In this document: positions 1 to 11,460 of the stretch, piece after piece
How the letters are laid out: each line of letters opens with the position of its first letter
Numbering within the stretch: position 1 is the stretch's first letter
Assembly: GCA_033964015.1 (NCBI GenBank)
Contig: CM066923.1
Span: forward strand, 25,928,168 to 25,992,167
DNA from: Scolanthus callimorphus
Lineage: Eukaryota; Cnidaria; Anthozoa; Actiniaria; Edwardsiidae
DNA: 64,000 bases
Direction of reading: 5' to 3'
Program-made: the position numbers and the translations under genes
Notes under the pieces: generated by a model
What the model was told of the DNA's origin: nothing
What the model saw: the letters and a program-made list of their open reading frames with translations, nothing else
The model's database searches: none

Positions 1-3000
1 TCGTGTTTGATATATTAACCACCTTCTCGGTGTTTGGAAATCCTGATGAAACACGCTGTTTCGTGTTTGATATATTAACCACCTTCTCCGTGTTTGGAAA
101 TCCTGATGAAACACGCTGTCTCGTGTTTGATATATTAACCACCTTCTCCGTGTTTGGAAATCCTGATGAAACACGCTGTCTCGTGTTTGATATATTAACC
201 ACCTTCTCCGTGTTTGGAAATCCTGATGAAACACGCTGTCTCGTGTTTGATATATTAACCACCTTCTCCGTGTTTGGAAATCCTGATGAAACACGCTGTC
301 TCGTGTTTGATATATTAACCACCTTCTCCGTGTTTGGAAATCCTGATGAAACACGCTGTCTCGTGTTTGATATATTAACCACCTTCTCGGTGTTTGGAAA
401 TCCTGATGAAACACGCTGTCTCGTGTTTGATATATTAACCACCTTCTCGGTGTTTGGAAATCCTGATGAAACACGCTGTCTCGTGTTTGATATATTAACC
501 ACCTTCTCGGTGTTTGGAAATCCTGATGAAACACGCTGTCTCGTGTTTGATATATTAACCACCTTCTCCGTGTTTGGAAATCCTGATGAAACACGCTGTC
601 TCGTGTTTGATATATTAACCACCTTCTCCGTGTTTGGAAATCCTGATGAAACGCGCTGTCTCGTGTTTGATATCTTAACCACCATCTCGGTGTTTGGAAA
701 TCCTGATGAAACACGCTGTCTCGTGTTTGATATATTAACCACCTTCTCGGTGTTTGGAAATCCTGATGAAACACGCTGTCTCGTGTTTGATATATTAACC
801 ACCTTCTCAGTGTTTAGAAATACTGATGAAACACGCTGTCTCGTGTTTGATATATTAACCACCTTCTCGGTGTTTGGAAATCCTGATGAAACACTCTGTC
901 TCGTGTTTGATATATTAACCACCTTCTCGGTGTTTGGAAATCCTGATGAAACACGCTGTCTCGTGTTTGATATATTAACCACCTTCTCGGTGTTTGGAAA
1001 TCCTGATGAAACACGCTGTCTCGTGTTTGATATATTAACCACCTTCTCCGTGTTTGGAAATCCTGATGAAACACGCTGTCTCGTGTTTGATATATTAACC
1101 ACCTTCTCCGTGTTTGGAAATCCTGATGAAACACGCTGTCTCGTGTTTGATATATTAACCACCTTCTCCGTGTTTGGAAATCCTGATGAAACACGCTGTC
1201 TCGTGTTTGATATATTAACCACCTTCTCCGTGTTTGGAAATCCTGATGAAACACGCTGTCTCGTGTTTGATATATTCACCACCTTCTCCGTGTTTGGAAA
1301 TCCTGATGAAACACGCTGTCTCGTGTTTGATATATTAACCACCTTCTCGGTGTTTGGAAATCCTGATGAAACACGCTGTCTCGTGTTTGATATATTAACC
1401 ACCTTCTCCGTGTTTGGAAATCCTGATGAAACACGCTGTCTCGTGTTTGATATATTAACCACCTTCTCCGTGTTTGGAAAACCTGATGAAACGCGCTGTC
1501 TCGTGTTTGATATCTTAACCACCATCTCGGTGTTTGGAAATCCTGATGAAACACGCTGTCTCGTGTTTGATATATTAACCACCTTCTCGGTGTTTGGAAA
1601 TCCTGATGAAACACGCTGTCTCGTGTTTGATATATTAACCACCTTCTCGGTGTTTGGAAATCCTGATGAAACACGCTGTCTCGTGTTTGATATATTAACC
1701 ACCTTCTCCATGTTTGGAAATCCTGATGAAACACGCTGTCTCGTGTTTGATATATTAACCACCTTCTCCGTGTTTGGAAATCCTGATGAAACACGCTGTC
1801 TCGTGTTTGATATATTAACCACCTTCTCCGTGTTTGGAAATCCTGATGAAACACGCTGTCTCGTGTTTGATATATTAACCACCTTCTCCGTGTTTGGAAA
1901 TCCTGATGAAACACGCTGTCTCGTGTTTGATATATTAACCACCTTCTCAGTGTTTGGAAATCCTGATGAAACACGCTGTCTCGTGTTTGATATATTAACC
2001 ACCTTCTCGGTGTTTGGAAATCCTGATGAAACACGCTGTCTCGTGTTTGATATATTAACCACCTTCTCCGTGTTTGGAAATCCTGATGAAACACGCTGTC
2101 TCGTGTTTGATATATTAACCACCTTCTCCGTGTTTGGAAATCCTGATGAAACACGCTGTCTCGTGTTTGATATATTAACCACCTTCTCCGTGTTTGGAAA
2201 TCCTGATGAAACACGCTGTCTCGTGTTTGATATATTAACCACCTTCTCCGTGTTTGGAAATCCTGATGAAACACGCTGTCTCGTGTTTGATATATTAACC
2301 ACCTTCTCCGTGTTTGGAAATCCTGATGAAACACGCTGTCTCGTGTTTGATATATTAACCACCTTCTCCGTGTTTGGAAATCCTGATGAAACACGCTGTC
2401 TCGTGTTTGATATATTAACCACCTTCTCAGTGTTTAGAAATCCTGATGAAACACGCTGTCTCGTGTTTGATATATTAACCACCTTCTCCGTGTTTGGAAA
2501 TCCTGATGAAACACGCTGTCTCGTGTTTGATATATTAACCACCTTCTCCGTGTTTGGAAATCCTGATGAAACACGCTGTCTCGTGTTTGATATATTAACC
2601 ACCTTCTCAGTGTTTAGAAATCCTGATGAAACACGCTGTCTCGTGTTTGATATATTAACCACCTTCTCCGTGTTTGGAAATCCTGATGAAACACGCTGTC
2701 TCGTGTTTGATATATTAACCACCTTCTCAGTGTTTAGAAATCCTGATGAAACACTCTGTCTCGTGTTTGATATATTAACCACCTTCTCGTGTTTGGAAAT
2801 CCTGATGAAACACGCTGTCTCGTGTTTGATATATTAACCACCTTCTCCGTGTTTGGAAATCCTGATGAAACACGCTGTCTCGTGTTTGATATATTAACCA
2901 CCTTCTCCGTGTTTGGAAATCCTGATGAAACGCGCTGTCTCGTGTTTGATATCTTAACCACCATCTCGGTGTTTGGAAATCCTGATGAAACACGCTGTCT

Positions 3001-4210
3001 CGTGTTTGATATATTAACCACCTTCTCGGTGTTTGGAAATCCTGATGAAACACGCTGTCTCGTGTTTGATATCTTAACCACCATCTCGGTGTTTGGAAAT
3101 CCTGATGAAACACGCTGTCTCGTGTTTGATATATTAACCACCATCTCGGTGTTTGGAAATCCTGATGAAACGCGCTGTCTCGTGTTTGATATCTTAACCA
3201 CCATCTCGGTGTTTGGAAATCCTGATGAAACACGCTGTCTCGTGTTTGATATATTAACCACCTTCTCCGTGTTTGGAAATCCTGATGAAACACGCTGTCT
3301 CGTGTTTGATATATTAATCACCATCTCGGTGTTTGGAAATCCTGATGAAACACGCTGTCTCGTGTTTGATATTCTAACCACCTTCTCGGTGTTTGGAAAT
3401 CCTATGAAACACGCTGTCTCGTGTTTGATATATTAACCACCTTCTCCGTGTTTGGAAATCCTGATGAAACACGCTGTCTCGTGTTTGATATATTAACCAC
3501 CATCTCCGTGTTTGGAAATCCTGATGAAACACGCTGTCTCGTGTTTGATATTCTAACCACCTTCTCGGTGTTTGGAAATCCTGATGAAACACGCTGTCTC
3601 GTGTTTGATATATTAACCACCTTCTCCGTGTTTGGAAATCCTGATGAAACACGCTGTTTCGTGTTTGATATATTAACCACCATCTCGGTGTTTGGAAATC
3701 CTGATGAAACGCGCTGTCTCGTGTTTGATATATTAACCACCTTCTCGGTGTTTGGAAATCCTGATGAAACACGCTGTCTCGTGTTTGATATATTAACCAC
3801 CTTCTCGGTCTTTGGAAATCCTGATGAAACACGCTGTCTCGTGTTTGATATTTTAACCACCTTCTCGGTGTTTGGAAATCCTGATGAAACACGCTGTCTT
3901 GTGTTTGATATATTAACCACCTTCTCGGTGTTTGGAAATCCTGATGAAACACGCTGTCTCGTGTTTGATATATTAACCACCTTCTCGGTGTCTGGACTGA
4001 TCCTGATGAAACACTCTGTCTCGTGTTTGATATATTAACCACCTTCTCGGTCTTTGGAAATCCTGATGAAACACACTGTCTCGTGTTTGATATATTAACC
4101 ACTTTCTCGGTGTTTGGAAATCCTGATGAATCGTGCTGTCTTGTGTTTGATATATTAACCACCTTCTCGGTGTTTGCGGTAATACTGCCAAACGTGCTGT
4201 CTCATGTTTG
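1..4210. repeat. 60-bp satellite array, about 70 units, continues off the left edge
   Basis: A 60-bp unit beginning TCGTGTTTGATATATTAACC repeats head to tail with only a few substitutions per copy. Because 60 is a multiple of three, several frames on both strands stay open for hundreds of codons; these are not genes. A one-base deletion near 2788, another near 3402 and an insertion near 3997 shift the frame. The last units (4000-4210) are the most diverged, marking the array edge. Variant units (TATCTTAACC plus ACCATCTCGG, preceded by ACGCGCTGTC) recur near 661, 1501, 2941 and 3181, so blocks of units were duplicated together. Each unit holds an inverted repeat, AAACACG-6 nt-CGTGTTT, across the unit junction. 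Confidence 0.98.
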
Positions 4211-4854
4211 ATATATTACTTGAAAACGGTGAGAGTTTTCTGATTATTTTGCATTCGATTAGGTGAATTTTTCTTTTGGCTTCTAGCTAAGTGTTGGAAA
4301 ATATTTAACTTTGGGGACCAGCTAATGTTGTAGAGAATGATTCCATTAGCTCAATTCTTACGCACGAGTGAGATTTAACGCGGAATTCAATGGTTGAAAG
4401 CTGAATTCGACAAAAAAAACATAGGATACCTGCGCGCAAAGAAAGTTCAAAGCTCGAAGTACATCACTAAAATAATATCAAATATTTTTGCCATGGGATT
4501 CAAGAAAAATCATCACTCGACTCGTGAATTCCACGTTAAATTTAACTCGTCGCTTCGCGACTCGTGCGATATCGTTTTTCGCTTGAAATTTACCATGGAC
4601 TTCACCCGTCATGTGACGAATTTATCTATAATGTCCGGTATGGAAAATAATATAAAAATGCTCAGATGTTTATGGCGGCCTTTCAAGTGAAAAAATGATT
4701 TGTTAGAATATTTTTCATTTTTTTTAACTAAGCATGATTCAATCATCTTAACAAGTTTACTGTGAAAGTAGCGCGCTAAATCGTTCTACCGCCACAGGGA
4801 GCCCACCCGGAGTACAAGGGACTGGCTTAGCCATATGCCCATCTTTCACCTCAC
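4211..4854. other. Stretch without a recognisable gene
   Basis: Lies between the satellite and the third exon of the left PAN/fibrinogen copy. It holds an unrecognised 98-codon frame (4394-4690, plus) with no family motif and repeated CTCGTGAATTC-like words, which looks like old repeat DNA. The fourth to eighth exons expected for the gene to its right are not here. Confidence 0.6.
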
Positions 4855-7288
4855 CTTCATAGTACGCCAAAGCGTGGATATCCTGATCGCTCAGCTTCCT
4901 GGCAGGAAGGGTCCCGATAACCTTGTTAACGCAGTACGACGTGTTGAAGCAATTGTGCGCCGTTCTACGGGTGTGGTCATAATTAGCCTTGTTTATACTG
5001 ACCACTAGAGACCAACCTCCTCCTGTAATGGACAGGAAATTATACAGTTAACCCCCTCAAAACCATCGACAATCTGCTCCTAGACGGAAATGATATAGTA
5101 AACGCTCTCAAAACCAACCACTAGAGACCTGAACCTCCTCCTGTGATTTTAAATTCAAACCTTGGATTTTCTATGGTGTACTTAACATTTGACTATATCA
5201 CATCACACTGTCCAGTACACCATCTTGTCCTACCCGTCGGGTTTCCTGTGGTTTACTAACCAAAGTTGCACATATCACAGTACACATATATGCCGACTTG
5301 TCCTAACCCGTTTACACCAATACGAGTTGGGTTTCCTGTGGCATACTTACCATGTTTGAACATATCATAGTAGACCCACTAGTAAGCCCCGTTTATACTA
5401 ACACAAGTTGGGTTTCCTGTGGTGTAACCTGCCGGCGCATTTGTCCATGTCACAATAGACGAACTTGTCAGCCCCGCGGTTTACACTACTTCTCAGTTGG
5501 GTTTCCTGTGGTGTACTAACCATAGTTATCCATATCACAGTACACCAACTTGTCCATCCCGTTTACACTACTTCTCAGTTGGGTTTCCTGTGGTGTACTA
5601 ACCATAGTTATCCATATCACAGTACACCAACTTGTCCACCCCGTTTACACTACTACTCAGTTGGGTTTCCTGTGGTGTACTTACCATTAGATCACAGTAC
5701 ACCAACTTGTCCATCCCGTTTACACTACTACGCAGTTGGGTTTCCTGTGGTTACTTACCATAGTTATCCATATCACAGTAGACCAACATGTCAGCCTCGT
5801 TCACACGTAAGAGATACGTCCCGCTTGGCGTGCTTGGCTGATCAACTTTCATCTGCATACACGACTTGTATTTGACTTTGACGGGAGGAGGGGGTGTCGG
5901 GTCATGACTCTTAAACGGAACAGATATAGAGGATAAGTAACAAACATTTTCTTTGAAATGTTGACAAATATTATCGAGTTTCCCTGTGCGGATTCGCTGG
6001 GCTGGCCGGCAGGCGGAAGAAAAACCTCTGCTCTGGGTCAGAATGAGCTCTCTTGATGATCATGCATAACGTCCGTAGATATGCGTTCGCGTATATAGTG
6101 GCTCCAAAAACGGTCTGCAAACCGTCCAAACATGGCGGACGATGAAGAAAAAGCAATTTGGTCACAGTTTCGGCCCTTTTCGGAGAGGAAGTCACAAAAA
6201 AGTTCCCAAACAGAACGTTTGAAAAATTTGATTTTGGGGGCATTAAATCGGAAAAGTGATGGTAATATTTCCCTAAACGCGCAATAAAATGTCTAACTTG
6301 TTTCTTGTGGTAGGCTATTTCAAACAAATTCGGCAAATTGGGAGGGAGTAGGTCACAAAAATGAGGGATCCAGTTTTAGGGGAAAGATTACCATCACTTT
6401 TCCGATTTTTCCCAAACGTTCTGTTTGAGAAATTTTTTGTGCTGTTCCCACTTTTGCCTGGATCGGAGAAAGTTGATCGCTCAATAGAAAGCAATACTGA
6501 AACATCATCTACACACCTGTGGCTGGGAAAAATAGGAGTTGAGGTTCTCCTGGGAAAAAAAGGACAAATACATTTGTCCCAGTCTAGTTGTAGAACTAGA
6601 TTGTAACAAGAAACACCTGCAAAAGCAAAACTTTCTAAAGCACAAGGCAAATATCATGCGAACCAAATTTTAGTGGTTTCAAAACGTTGAAGTCCGCAAA
6701 AAATAACATAAGATTGCTTTGGTGAAGTAATCTAATGATGATCCATGGAAAATATTGATTATTTCAATTATTTTCCCATGTTTTTATCGTTGCTGTGAAC
6801 AGAGCGTCATTTATGTCGTTTATGTCGCTAGTGTGCACCGGGAATCATCAGTAGAGAGAAAAAAGGATGGGAATCCAAACAGCGATTATCTATGTCAAGA
6901 CGTTTTAGAGCGGATAATTGAAGATTATTTCTCTATTGAAATTCGTCCATTTGTGACAAGACATAGTTACCTTTTCTTCTCTGTAGTATGTGCAGTAAAT
7001 ATATCCTCTTTGTTTTTCAAAAGTGTTTGCATCTACAGCCGTCTTGTTTGCATTATTCAACTCGCAGTTTGGCTCAGCATCATTCTGATCAGCACGGAGT
7101 TTGAAGTTAATGCTCTCGCATCTTTTCTCCTCCCCACACGCCAATACGCAGTCACTTAGGCTAGGAGTGTGTAGTTTTCTAATGCCATGGTTCCTAAGGC
7201 GATACTCGTTTTTGCTTTTGATTTCTGTCGCAGAGACTCGGAAAAGTAAGTAGTACGTCAAAATAAAAACTTCCCGAGCGGCCACCAT
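4855..7288 (-). CDS. Secreted PAN/Apple plus fibrinogen-like protein, left copy (first three exons only)
   Basis: Three minus-strand exons are visible: 6971-7288, 5759-5909 and 4855-5022. Their lengths (318, 151, 168 bp) and phases (0-0, 0-1, 1-1) are identical to the right copy. Exon 1 starts with MVAAREVF, a hydrophobic signal peptide of about 20 residues, then a PAN/Apple-type domain with cysteines at 47, 51, 57, 75 and 99. Exon 2 opens the fibrinogen-related domain (KSCMQM ... LVYCDMDNYG). Exon 3 continues it (GGGWSLVVSINK ... ARKLSDQDIHALAYYEG). The fourth to eighth exons, present in the right copy, are absent between 4855 and the satellite. They lie beyond the window or are lost. The family resembles anthozoan proteins often labelled skeletal organic matrix protein 5-like; that name is from memory. 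Secretion is inferred. Whether this copy is functional cannot be told. Confidence 0.85.
5190..5758 (-). repeat. Tandem array of partial exon-2 tails with splice donors
   Basis: Between exons 2 and 3 of the left PAN/fibrinogen copy, an approximately 82-bp unit repeats about seven times. Read on the minus strand, each unit reproduces the end of exon 2 (coding for variants of DKLVYCDMDNYG) followed by a donor-like GTTAGT or GTAAGT, and then an AG before GAAACCCAACTG. The most intact units (about 5510-5740) have an open frame between that AG and the donor. Older units at the left are decayed. Confidence 0.85.
6171..6468. repeat. Imperfect inverted repeat in intron 1 of the left copy
   Basis: The arm at about 6171-6275 (CAAACAGAACGTTTGAAAAA, AAATCGGAAAAGTGATGG) is answered in reverse orientation at about 6380-6468 (CCATCACTTTTCCGATTT, AAACGTTCTGTTTGAGAAAT). 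Related sequence lies in intron 1 of the right copy (about 18860-19060), so it predates the gene duplication. Confidence 0.6.
6686..6845. mobile_element. Partial MITE with GTGTGCACCGGG end (family copy 1)
   Basis: Shares its body (AACATAAGATTGCTTTGGTG, GATCCATGGAAAATATTGAT) and its end (CGCTAGTGTGCACCGGG) with the complete copies at 44281-44456 and 45074-45306. Only one terminal repeat is clear here. It lies in intron 1 of the left PAN/fibrinogen copy. Confidence 0.7.
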
Positions 7289-7490
7289 GTTAGTTTAAGT
7301 CGTATTTTAGCTCGCAGAGTATAACCATACACTTAACACACTCTGATATTATACAACGGGTCGGAAATGCATATAATTAGTCGCAACTTATTTAAGTAAC
7401 TGAGAAGCACAGTAATATCTATACTAAACACATCGATCAATTGTGTTCATCAATTAGTGAAATATGAATAACGCACTTCAGGGGACATGG
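7289..7490 (-). promoter_or_regulatory. Shared upstream region of the duplicated gene, candidate promoter
   Basis: Sequence just upstream of the start codon here resembles that upstream of the right copy (19446-19620). Shared words include ACTGAGAAGCACAG, GTTCATCAATTA and CATGAATAA. The duplication therefore included upstream DNA. No specific promoter element is identified. Confidence 0.35.
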
Positions 7491-7954
7491 ATATATTAAG
7501 TTGTACCCATCTTGAGCAATGGTCCGTATAAAAACAAAAGCCAACAACAAAGCATGCTGGAATGCAATTAATTTCTTAAAATATAGGCGATTTCATTGGC
7601 TTTTATAGACATACATGTATGTTATTTACCGCCGGCTGGGAATAACTATGACCGAGGGCTTGAAAATGATTATGTTGATCGAGGCCGGAGGCCGAGTCAC
7701 AGTTTTCCCTATACGGACCGACCTAAAGCCATCAATATTGTCAGTATTCTATATAACACAGCCGGATGACACCTGCTACGAGGCAAGAAGTTGTTTTCCT
7801 CTTACGGGGGTAATTTACCCCCCACACCGTGATACAAGGGGGACGAGGGGTCGGGGGTATCTCAAGCTTTTAACCTATTTTCTTTTCTTTTTGATCTCGG
7901 TAGCTATTCTCACTCGAGCCACTGACTAAATTCTTCTGTCGTGGAGATGTCTTG
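7491..7954. other. Stretch without a recognisable gene
   Basis: No coding exon, RNA gene or clear repeat is supported. It includes one weak 104-codon frame (7615-7929, plus) with no family resemblance. Confidence 0.5.
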
Positions 7955-8212
7955 GACCCCGTCCACACGTATCCGGATATTTTCGAAAATGGAGATTTTT
8001 TTTTCGCTGTATTAAAAAAATCCGCGTTCACACGGACCATATCGTATTTGATAGACCTACTTGGTACATAAGACCTCATCTTTTCGGGTAATAAATTGTT
8101 TGAGCCATTTCATCGTCCGCCATATCGCAAGACTTCACCTATCGCGCATGCGCGGGATGCGAGCGCATGCGTCCTTCGCAAAGCAAGTGCACTGGACCCT
8201 AACTTTGACGTC

Positions 8213-8224
8213 ATAATAATAATA

Positions 8225-8292
<68 letters not shown>
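8213..8292. repeat. (AAT)n microsatellite
   Basis: About 25 near-perfect AAT/ATA trinucleotides immediately precede the retrotransposon remnant. Asparagine or leucine runs in frames crossing it are artefacts. Confidence 0.97.
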
Positions 8293-8298
8293 GAGAAC

Positions 8299-8859
8299 TT
8301 GCCGCATGTGCTTGCGGGGTGCTCCTCGCTTGTTCAGACTAAGTACCTGCTACGTCATAATGCTGCTCTCAAAGTGTTATTCTTTGAGCTGCTAAGAGAT
8401 CTCAAGCTATGTGAGTCAGTCCCACCATGGTACTCACCCGTCACCCCAAAGGCTTTGTATGAATCTCCAGATGCAAAAGCCTATTGGGACATTCCCCTTT
8501 TTGCGGAGCATTGTCACGTCAGACAGAATAGAGTAGATGCCAGGGTCATTGATCATAAGAGGAAGGTTGTGTATGCGATAGAGATGAGTTGTCCTTGGAT
8601 TGAGAACAGGGAAAAGAAAGACACCGAGAAGACCACTAAGTACGCCCCCTTGCGATGGGAGTTGAAGCAGCAACTCCCAGGCTACTCCATCAAGCAGCTC
8701 AACATCATTATAGATGTTCTGGGAGGCTGGTCGCGTGAAGTGGACGCTGCAATGAGGGAACTGTTTGGAGCACGAGGAGGAGATATCCTTCGTCGTATGC
8801 AAAAATCAGTCATATCACATAGTCTAAACATCGCTCGAAACTTCAAGGTGATGACGTGA
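8299..8859 (+). pseudogene. C-terminal remnant of a non-LTR retrotransposon polyprotein (R2-like)
   Basis: A 186-codon frame starts [21 protein letters not shown], close to the zinc-knuckle stretch (HxxxGC ... KYxxRH) that follows reverse transcriptase in R2-type elements. It continues with a block resembling their restriction-like endonuclease: [18 protein letters not shown], then [11 protein letters not shown] and [19 protein letters not shown]. The acidic residue in DARVID and the E in AIEM fit a PD-(D/E)XK core. Reverse transcriptase is missing, so this is a 5'-truncated copy next to the AAT repeat and cannot act alone. The frame is unbroken, suggesting a fairly recent insertion. The family assignment rests on remembered motifs. 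Confidence 0.75.
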
Positions 8860-8879
8860 AGTTGGACGGTAGAAATAGA

Positions 8880-9059
8880 AGTCAGTTAGAGACACAGGAT
8901 ATTTATATAGATAATATATATATATTTTTTAATGTAAGTTTATATATATATATATATTTTTTTTTTCCTTCCCTTTTTTGTTTCCCGTGAGCCTCTGGGT
9001 AACGCTGGTCGCCCCAGGGCTTGTTATTTTTGTATGGCATACATACGTTTATAACTGTC

Positions 9060-9095
<36 letters not shown>

Positions 9096-9100
9096 GTATT
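8880..9100. repeat. AT-rich low-complexity DNA and second (AAT)n tract
   Basis: TA dinucleotide runs near 8915-8960 are followed by a T run and an AAT/AATA tract at about 9063-9095. No coding sequence is supported. Confidence 0.9.
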
Positions 9101-9130
9101 TATATAGCGCATTTTCCTAATGTCCAAATT

Positions 9131-10149
9131 ATGAGTGTACCTTTGCGGCCATTCAGCATTTATTTTCGTTATTCTGCAATTATTTTCTTTTTTCAGAAAG
9201 TAATTTCGTAATTCTCAAATTGTTCTCGTACTTCTGAAGTTATTTCCGTATTTCTGAAATTATTTCGCAATTCTGAAATTATTTTCACAATTCTCAAAGT
9301 ACTTCTGAAATTATTTCCGTATTTCTGAAGTTATTTTCGCAGTATACTTTTGCGGCCATTCAGCAATTATTTCCGTCATTCTGAAATGTTTTTCCCACCT
9401 GAATTATTTTCCTAATTCTGAAATTATTCCGTACTTCTAAAATTATTTTCGCAAGTCTGAAAGTATTTTCGTAATGCTGAAATTATTTTTAATTCTGAAA
9501 TTATTTTCTTATTTCTGACACTGCTGAAATTATTTCGCAACGCCAAAATTATTTTCATACTTTTGAAATTGATTTTCACAACTCTGAAATGTTTATTATA
9601 CTATCCCGAAAGCGTAGCGCACCTTCCACCTTAGTAGGGGGGGGGGGGCTTAGTACGACTGAGGATTACTACTAAACCATCGACTGAGCTCCGGCAAGGA
9701 ACAAGGTGATTGTAGCAGGGTGATGACTTAAAGGTTCTAGTGTGCCAACCTACTATGGCACGATGACTTGATACTAAGGTACTAGCCTACCAATGGCCCA
9801 GGGAAAGGTAATGGAATCTATGGCACCCTACACTGCTACAATAGCCTTGTGCCAAAGCTCAGCCATACTAAAGTAAAAAAGTGGATGGTGCGTTCCACTT
9901 TTCGGAATCATTTGATGAACATTTACAATTAATTTGAGAATTACGAAAATAATGTGAGAATTGCGAAAATAATTTCAGAATTTAGAAAATAATTTCAAAA
10001 ATACGGAAATAACTTCAGAAGCACGAGATAATTTGAGAATTACTGTGAAAAAGAAAATAATTTTTGAATTGCGAAAATAATTTCTGAAGAAAGAAAATAA
10101 TTTCAGAATAACGAAAATAAATGCTGAATGGCCGCCAAGGTACACTCAT
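9131..10149. mobile_element. 1.0-kb foldback element with repeat-filled arms
   Basis: The left end ATGAGTGTACCTTTGCGGCC then ATTCAGCATTTATTTTCGTT is matched in reverse at the right end (AACGAAAATAAATGCTGAAT, GGCCGCCAAGGTACACTCAT). Both arms are built from an 18-bp degenerate unit (TTCTGAAATTATTTTCG and its complement), about 20 copies left and 9 right. The centre (9600-9900) is unrelated sequence with a G run. No transposase is encoded, so it is non-autonomous. Confidence 0.85.
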
Positions 10150-10410
10150 ACAAATGCGCGTTACATTCATTTAAAAAAAACTATAAAATCGTATTTTGAA
10201 ACGTCCGTTGTTTTCGACCGTTCACACGAATGCCATAAATCTCTTCTTTTTTTTTTTTTACAAATCTATCTAGAGTGCCATTTTCGAAAACCTCTGTTTA
10301 TTGTGTCAGAAAACACCGCATACGCATCTATAACGGGATGTGCACGCTGAAACAAAATATCCGTCTTCGAAAATGTCCGTATACGTGTGTACGGGGTCTG
10401 GATGTATGGT

Positions 10411-11068
10411 CCTGTTTTGTTATTGTCGTTGTTGTTGGGATGGTCGTGGATGGTGTGGTGCATGCCATACGCGACATCTTTTTAGTGCGTCGCATGTACA
10501 CAGGAATACCCGCGCAGCATCCAATCAGAACCCCCTAGTCACTGCTTCGAATTCGCGCCGATTTATTCTGAGAATCGCCTATTTATTCTGAGAATTAAAT
10601 GTATTACTAGTGAAAATTCAGGAGCGAAACCAGAACAAATTTTGACCAGCTTCCGGGGCCAAACCAGAAATAAAACACTGAAGAGAAACATGTAGGATTA
10701 TGCAGCGTAAGAATCACTGGAATTTAGAAGATGGGAAGACGCTTTATTATAACTGTCAACTTCAACTTTATTTCAATAGCACTAACATGTGAGAAAACAT
10801 GAACTATCATCCCGCAGATAGCGGAGCCAATAAGGCCTGGTTTCCAACAACAACAACAACAACAACATTTTATTACACAATAAACTTAAATACATTTTGA
10901 AAGCTGAACCCGCAAAATAGCTCAAAAGCTAATCGAGGCGGGAAGCTACTTTAAATATATAAATATATCTACATATAGGTTTGGCAGCTCCTAATTTATC
11001 AGTTACAGAAAGTTGATGTTTTTTGAGAAAAGAGAAAAAAAAAAGCGAAAAAAAGCAAAGAGATAGAA
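10411..11068. other. Stretch without a recognisable gene
   Basis: No exon or family motif is seen. There is a short CAA run near 10846-10866 and several weak frames of up to 87 codons. Confidence 0.5.
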
Positions 11069-11226
11069 GTCTCCATATAGTCTCCATATAGTCTCCATAT
11101 AGTCTCCATATAGTCTCCATATAGTCTTATCTGTCGTATCAGTCGACCGTGAAACAATGGAAATTGGAATTATTCTTCTATTTCACGGTTGCTGACTGAT
11201 ACGGCAGATAAGACTATATGGAGACT
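11069..11226. repeat. Hairpin preceded by 14-bp tandem repeats
   Basis: ATAGTCTCCAT is repeated five times (about 11069-11125). The sequence from about 11112 (AGTCTTATCTGTCGTATCAG ... GACCGTGAAA) then pairs with its complement ending near 11226 (TTTCACGGTTGCTGACTGAT ... AGACTATATGGAGACT), with a loop of about 30 nt. It is a compact MITE-like palindrome whose outer stem overlaps the tandem repeat. Confidence 0.85.
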
Positions 11227-11460
11227 AGGCTTAAAGGCGGGATAGGTTTTAATGAGATACATCACAGCAGTTCAGAAATATAGAAGAACTAGAAAAGCGA
11301 AAGAATTAACGACATAAATAGGCATAGATAATACATATTTCGGATGTTTGGTGACATTAAATCTTGTTATTGGTAATTATTATACATTGTACTCGCTATA
11401 TCGAGTCTGATTGGCTAAGAACGCGCGCTTTACTTTGGGAATCACGCACTTTGATGGTCA

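Larger units (their letters stand above)
7955..10410. mobile_element. Composite inverted-repeat element with nested insertions
   Basis: The left end (GACCCCGTCCACACGTATCC then ATTTTCGAAAATGG, about 7955-8000) is mirrored at the right (TTCGAAAATGTCCGTATACG then GTGTGTACGGGGTC, about 10365-10410). Inner words such as CGTTCACACG also occur in both arms. Between the arms lie an AAT microsatellite, a retrotransposon remnant and a complete foldback (9131-10149). This reads as a DNA transposon that took several later insertions. Confidence 0.6.

Noticed and set aside
3..2837. 944-codon open frame, and several overlapping minus-strand frames, in the 60-bp array
   Set aside because: The unit length is a multiple of three, so any stop-free frame stays open. 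Both strands and several frames are open at once, and there is no start, splice or domain evidence.
1..4210. CRISPR array
   Set aside because: There are no unique spacers between repeats, the units are contiguous, no cas genes are present, and the window is animal DNA. The same applies to 57497-64000.
8096..8395. 99-codon frame with a run of asparagines
   Set aside because: It crosses the AAT microsatellite and lies in a different frame from the retrotransposon remnant.
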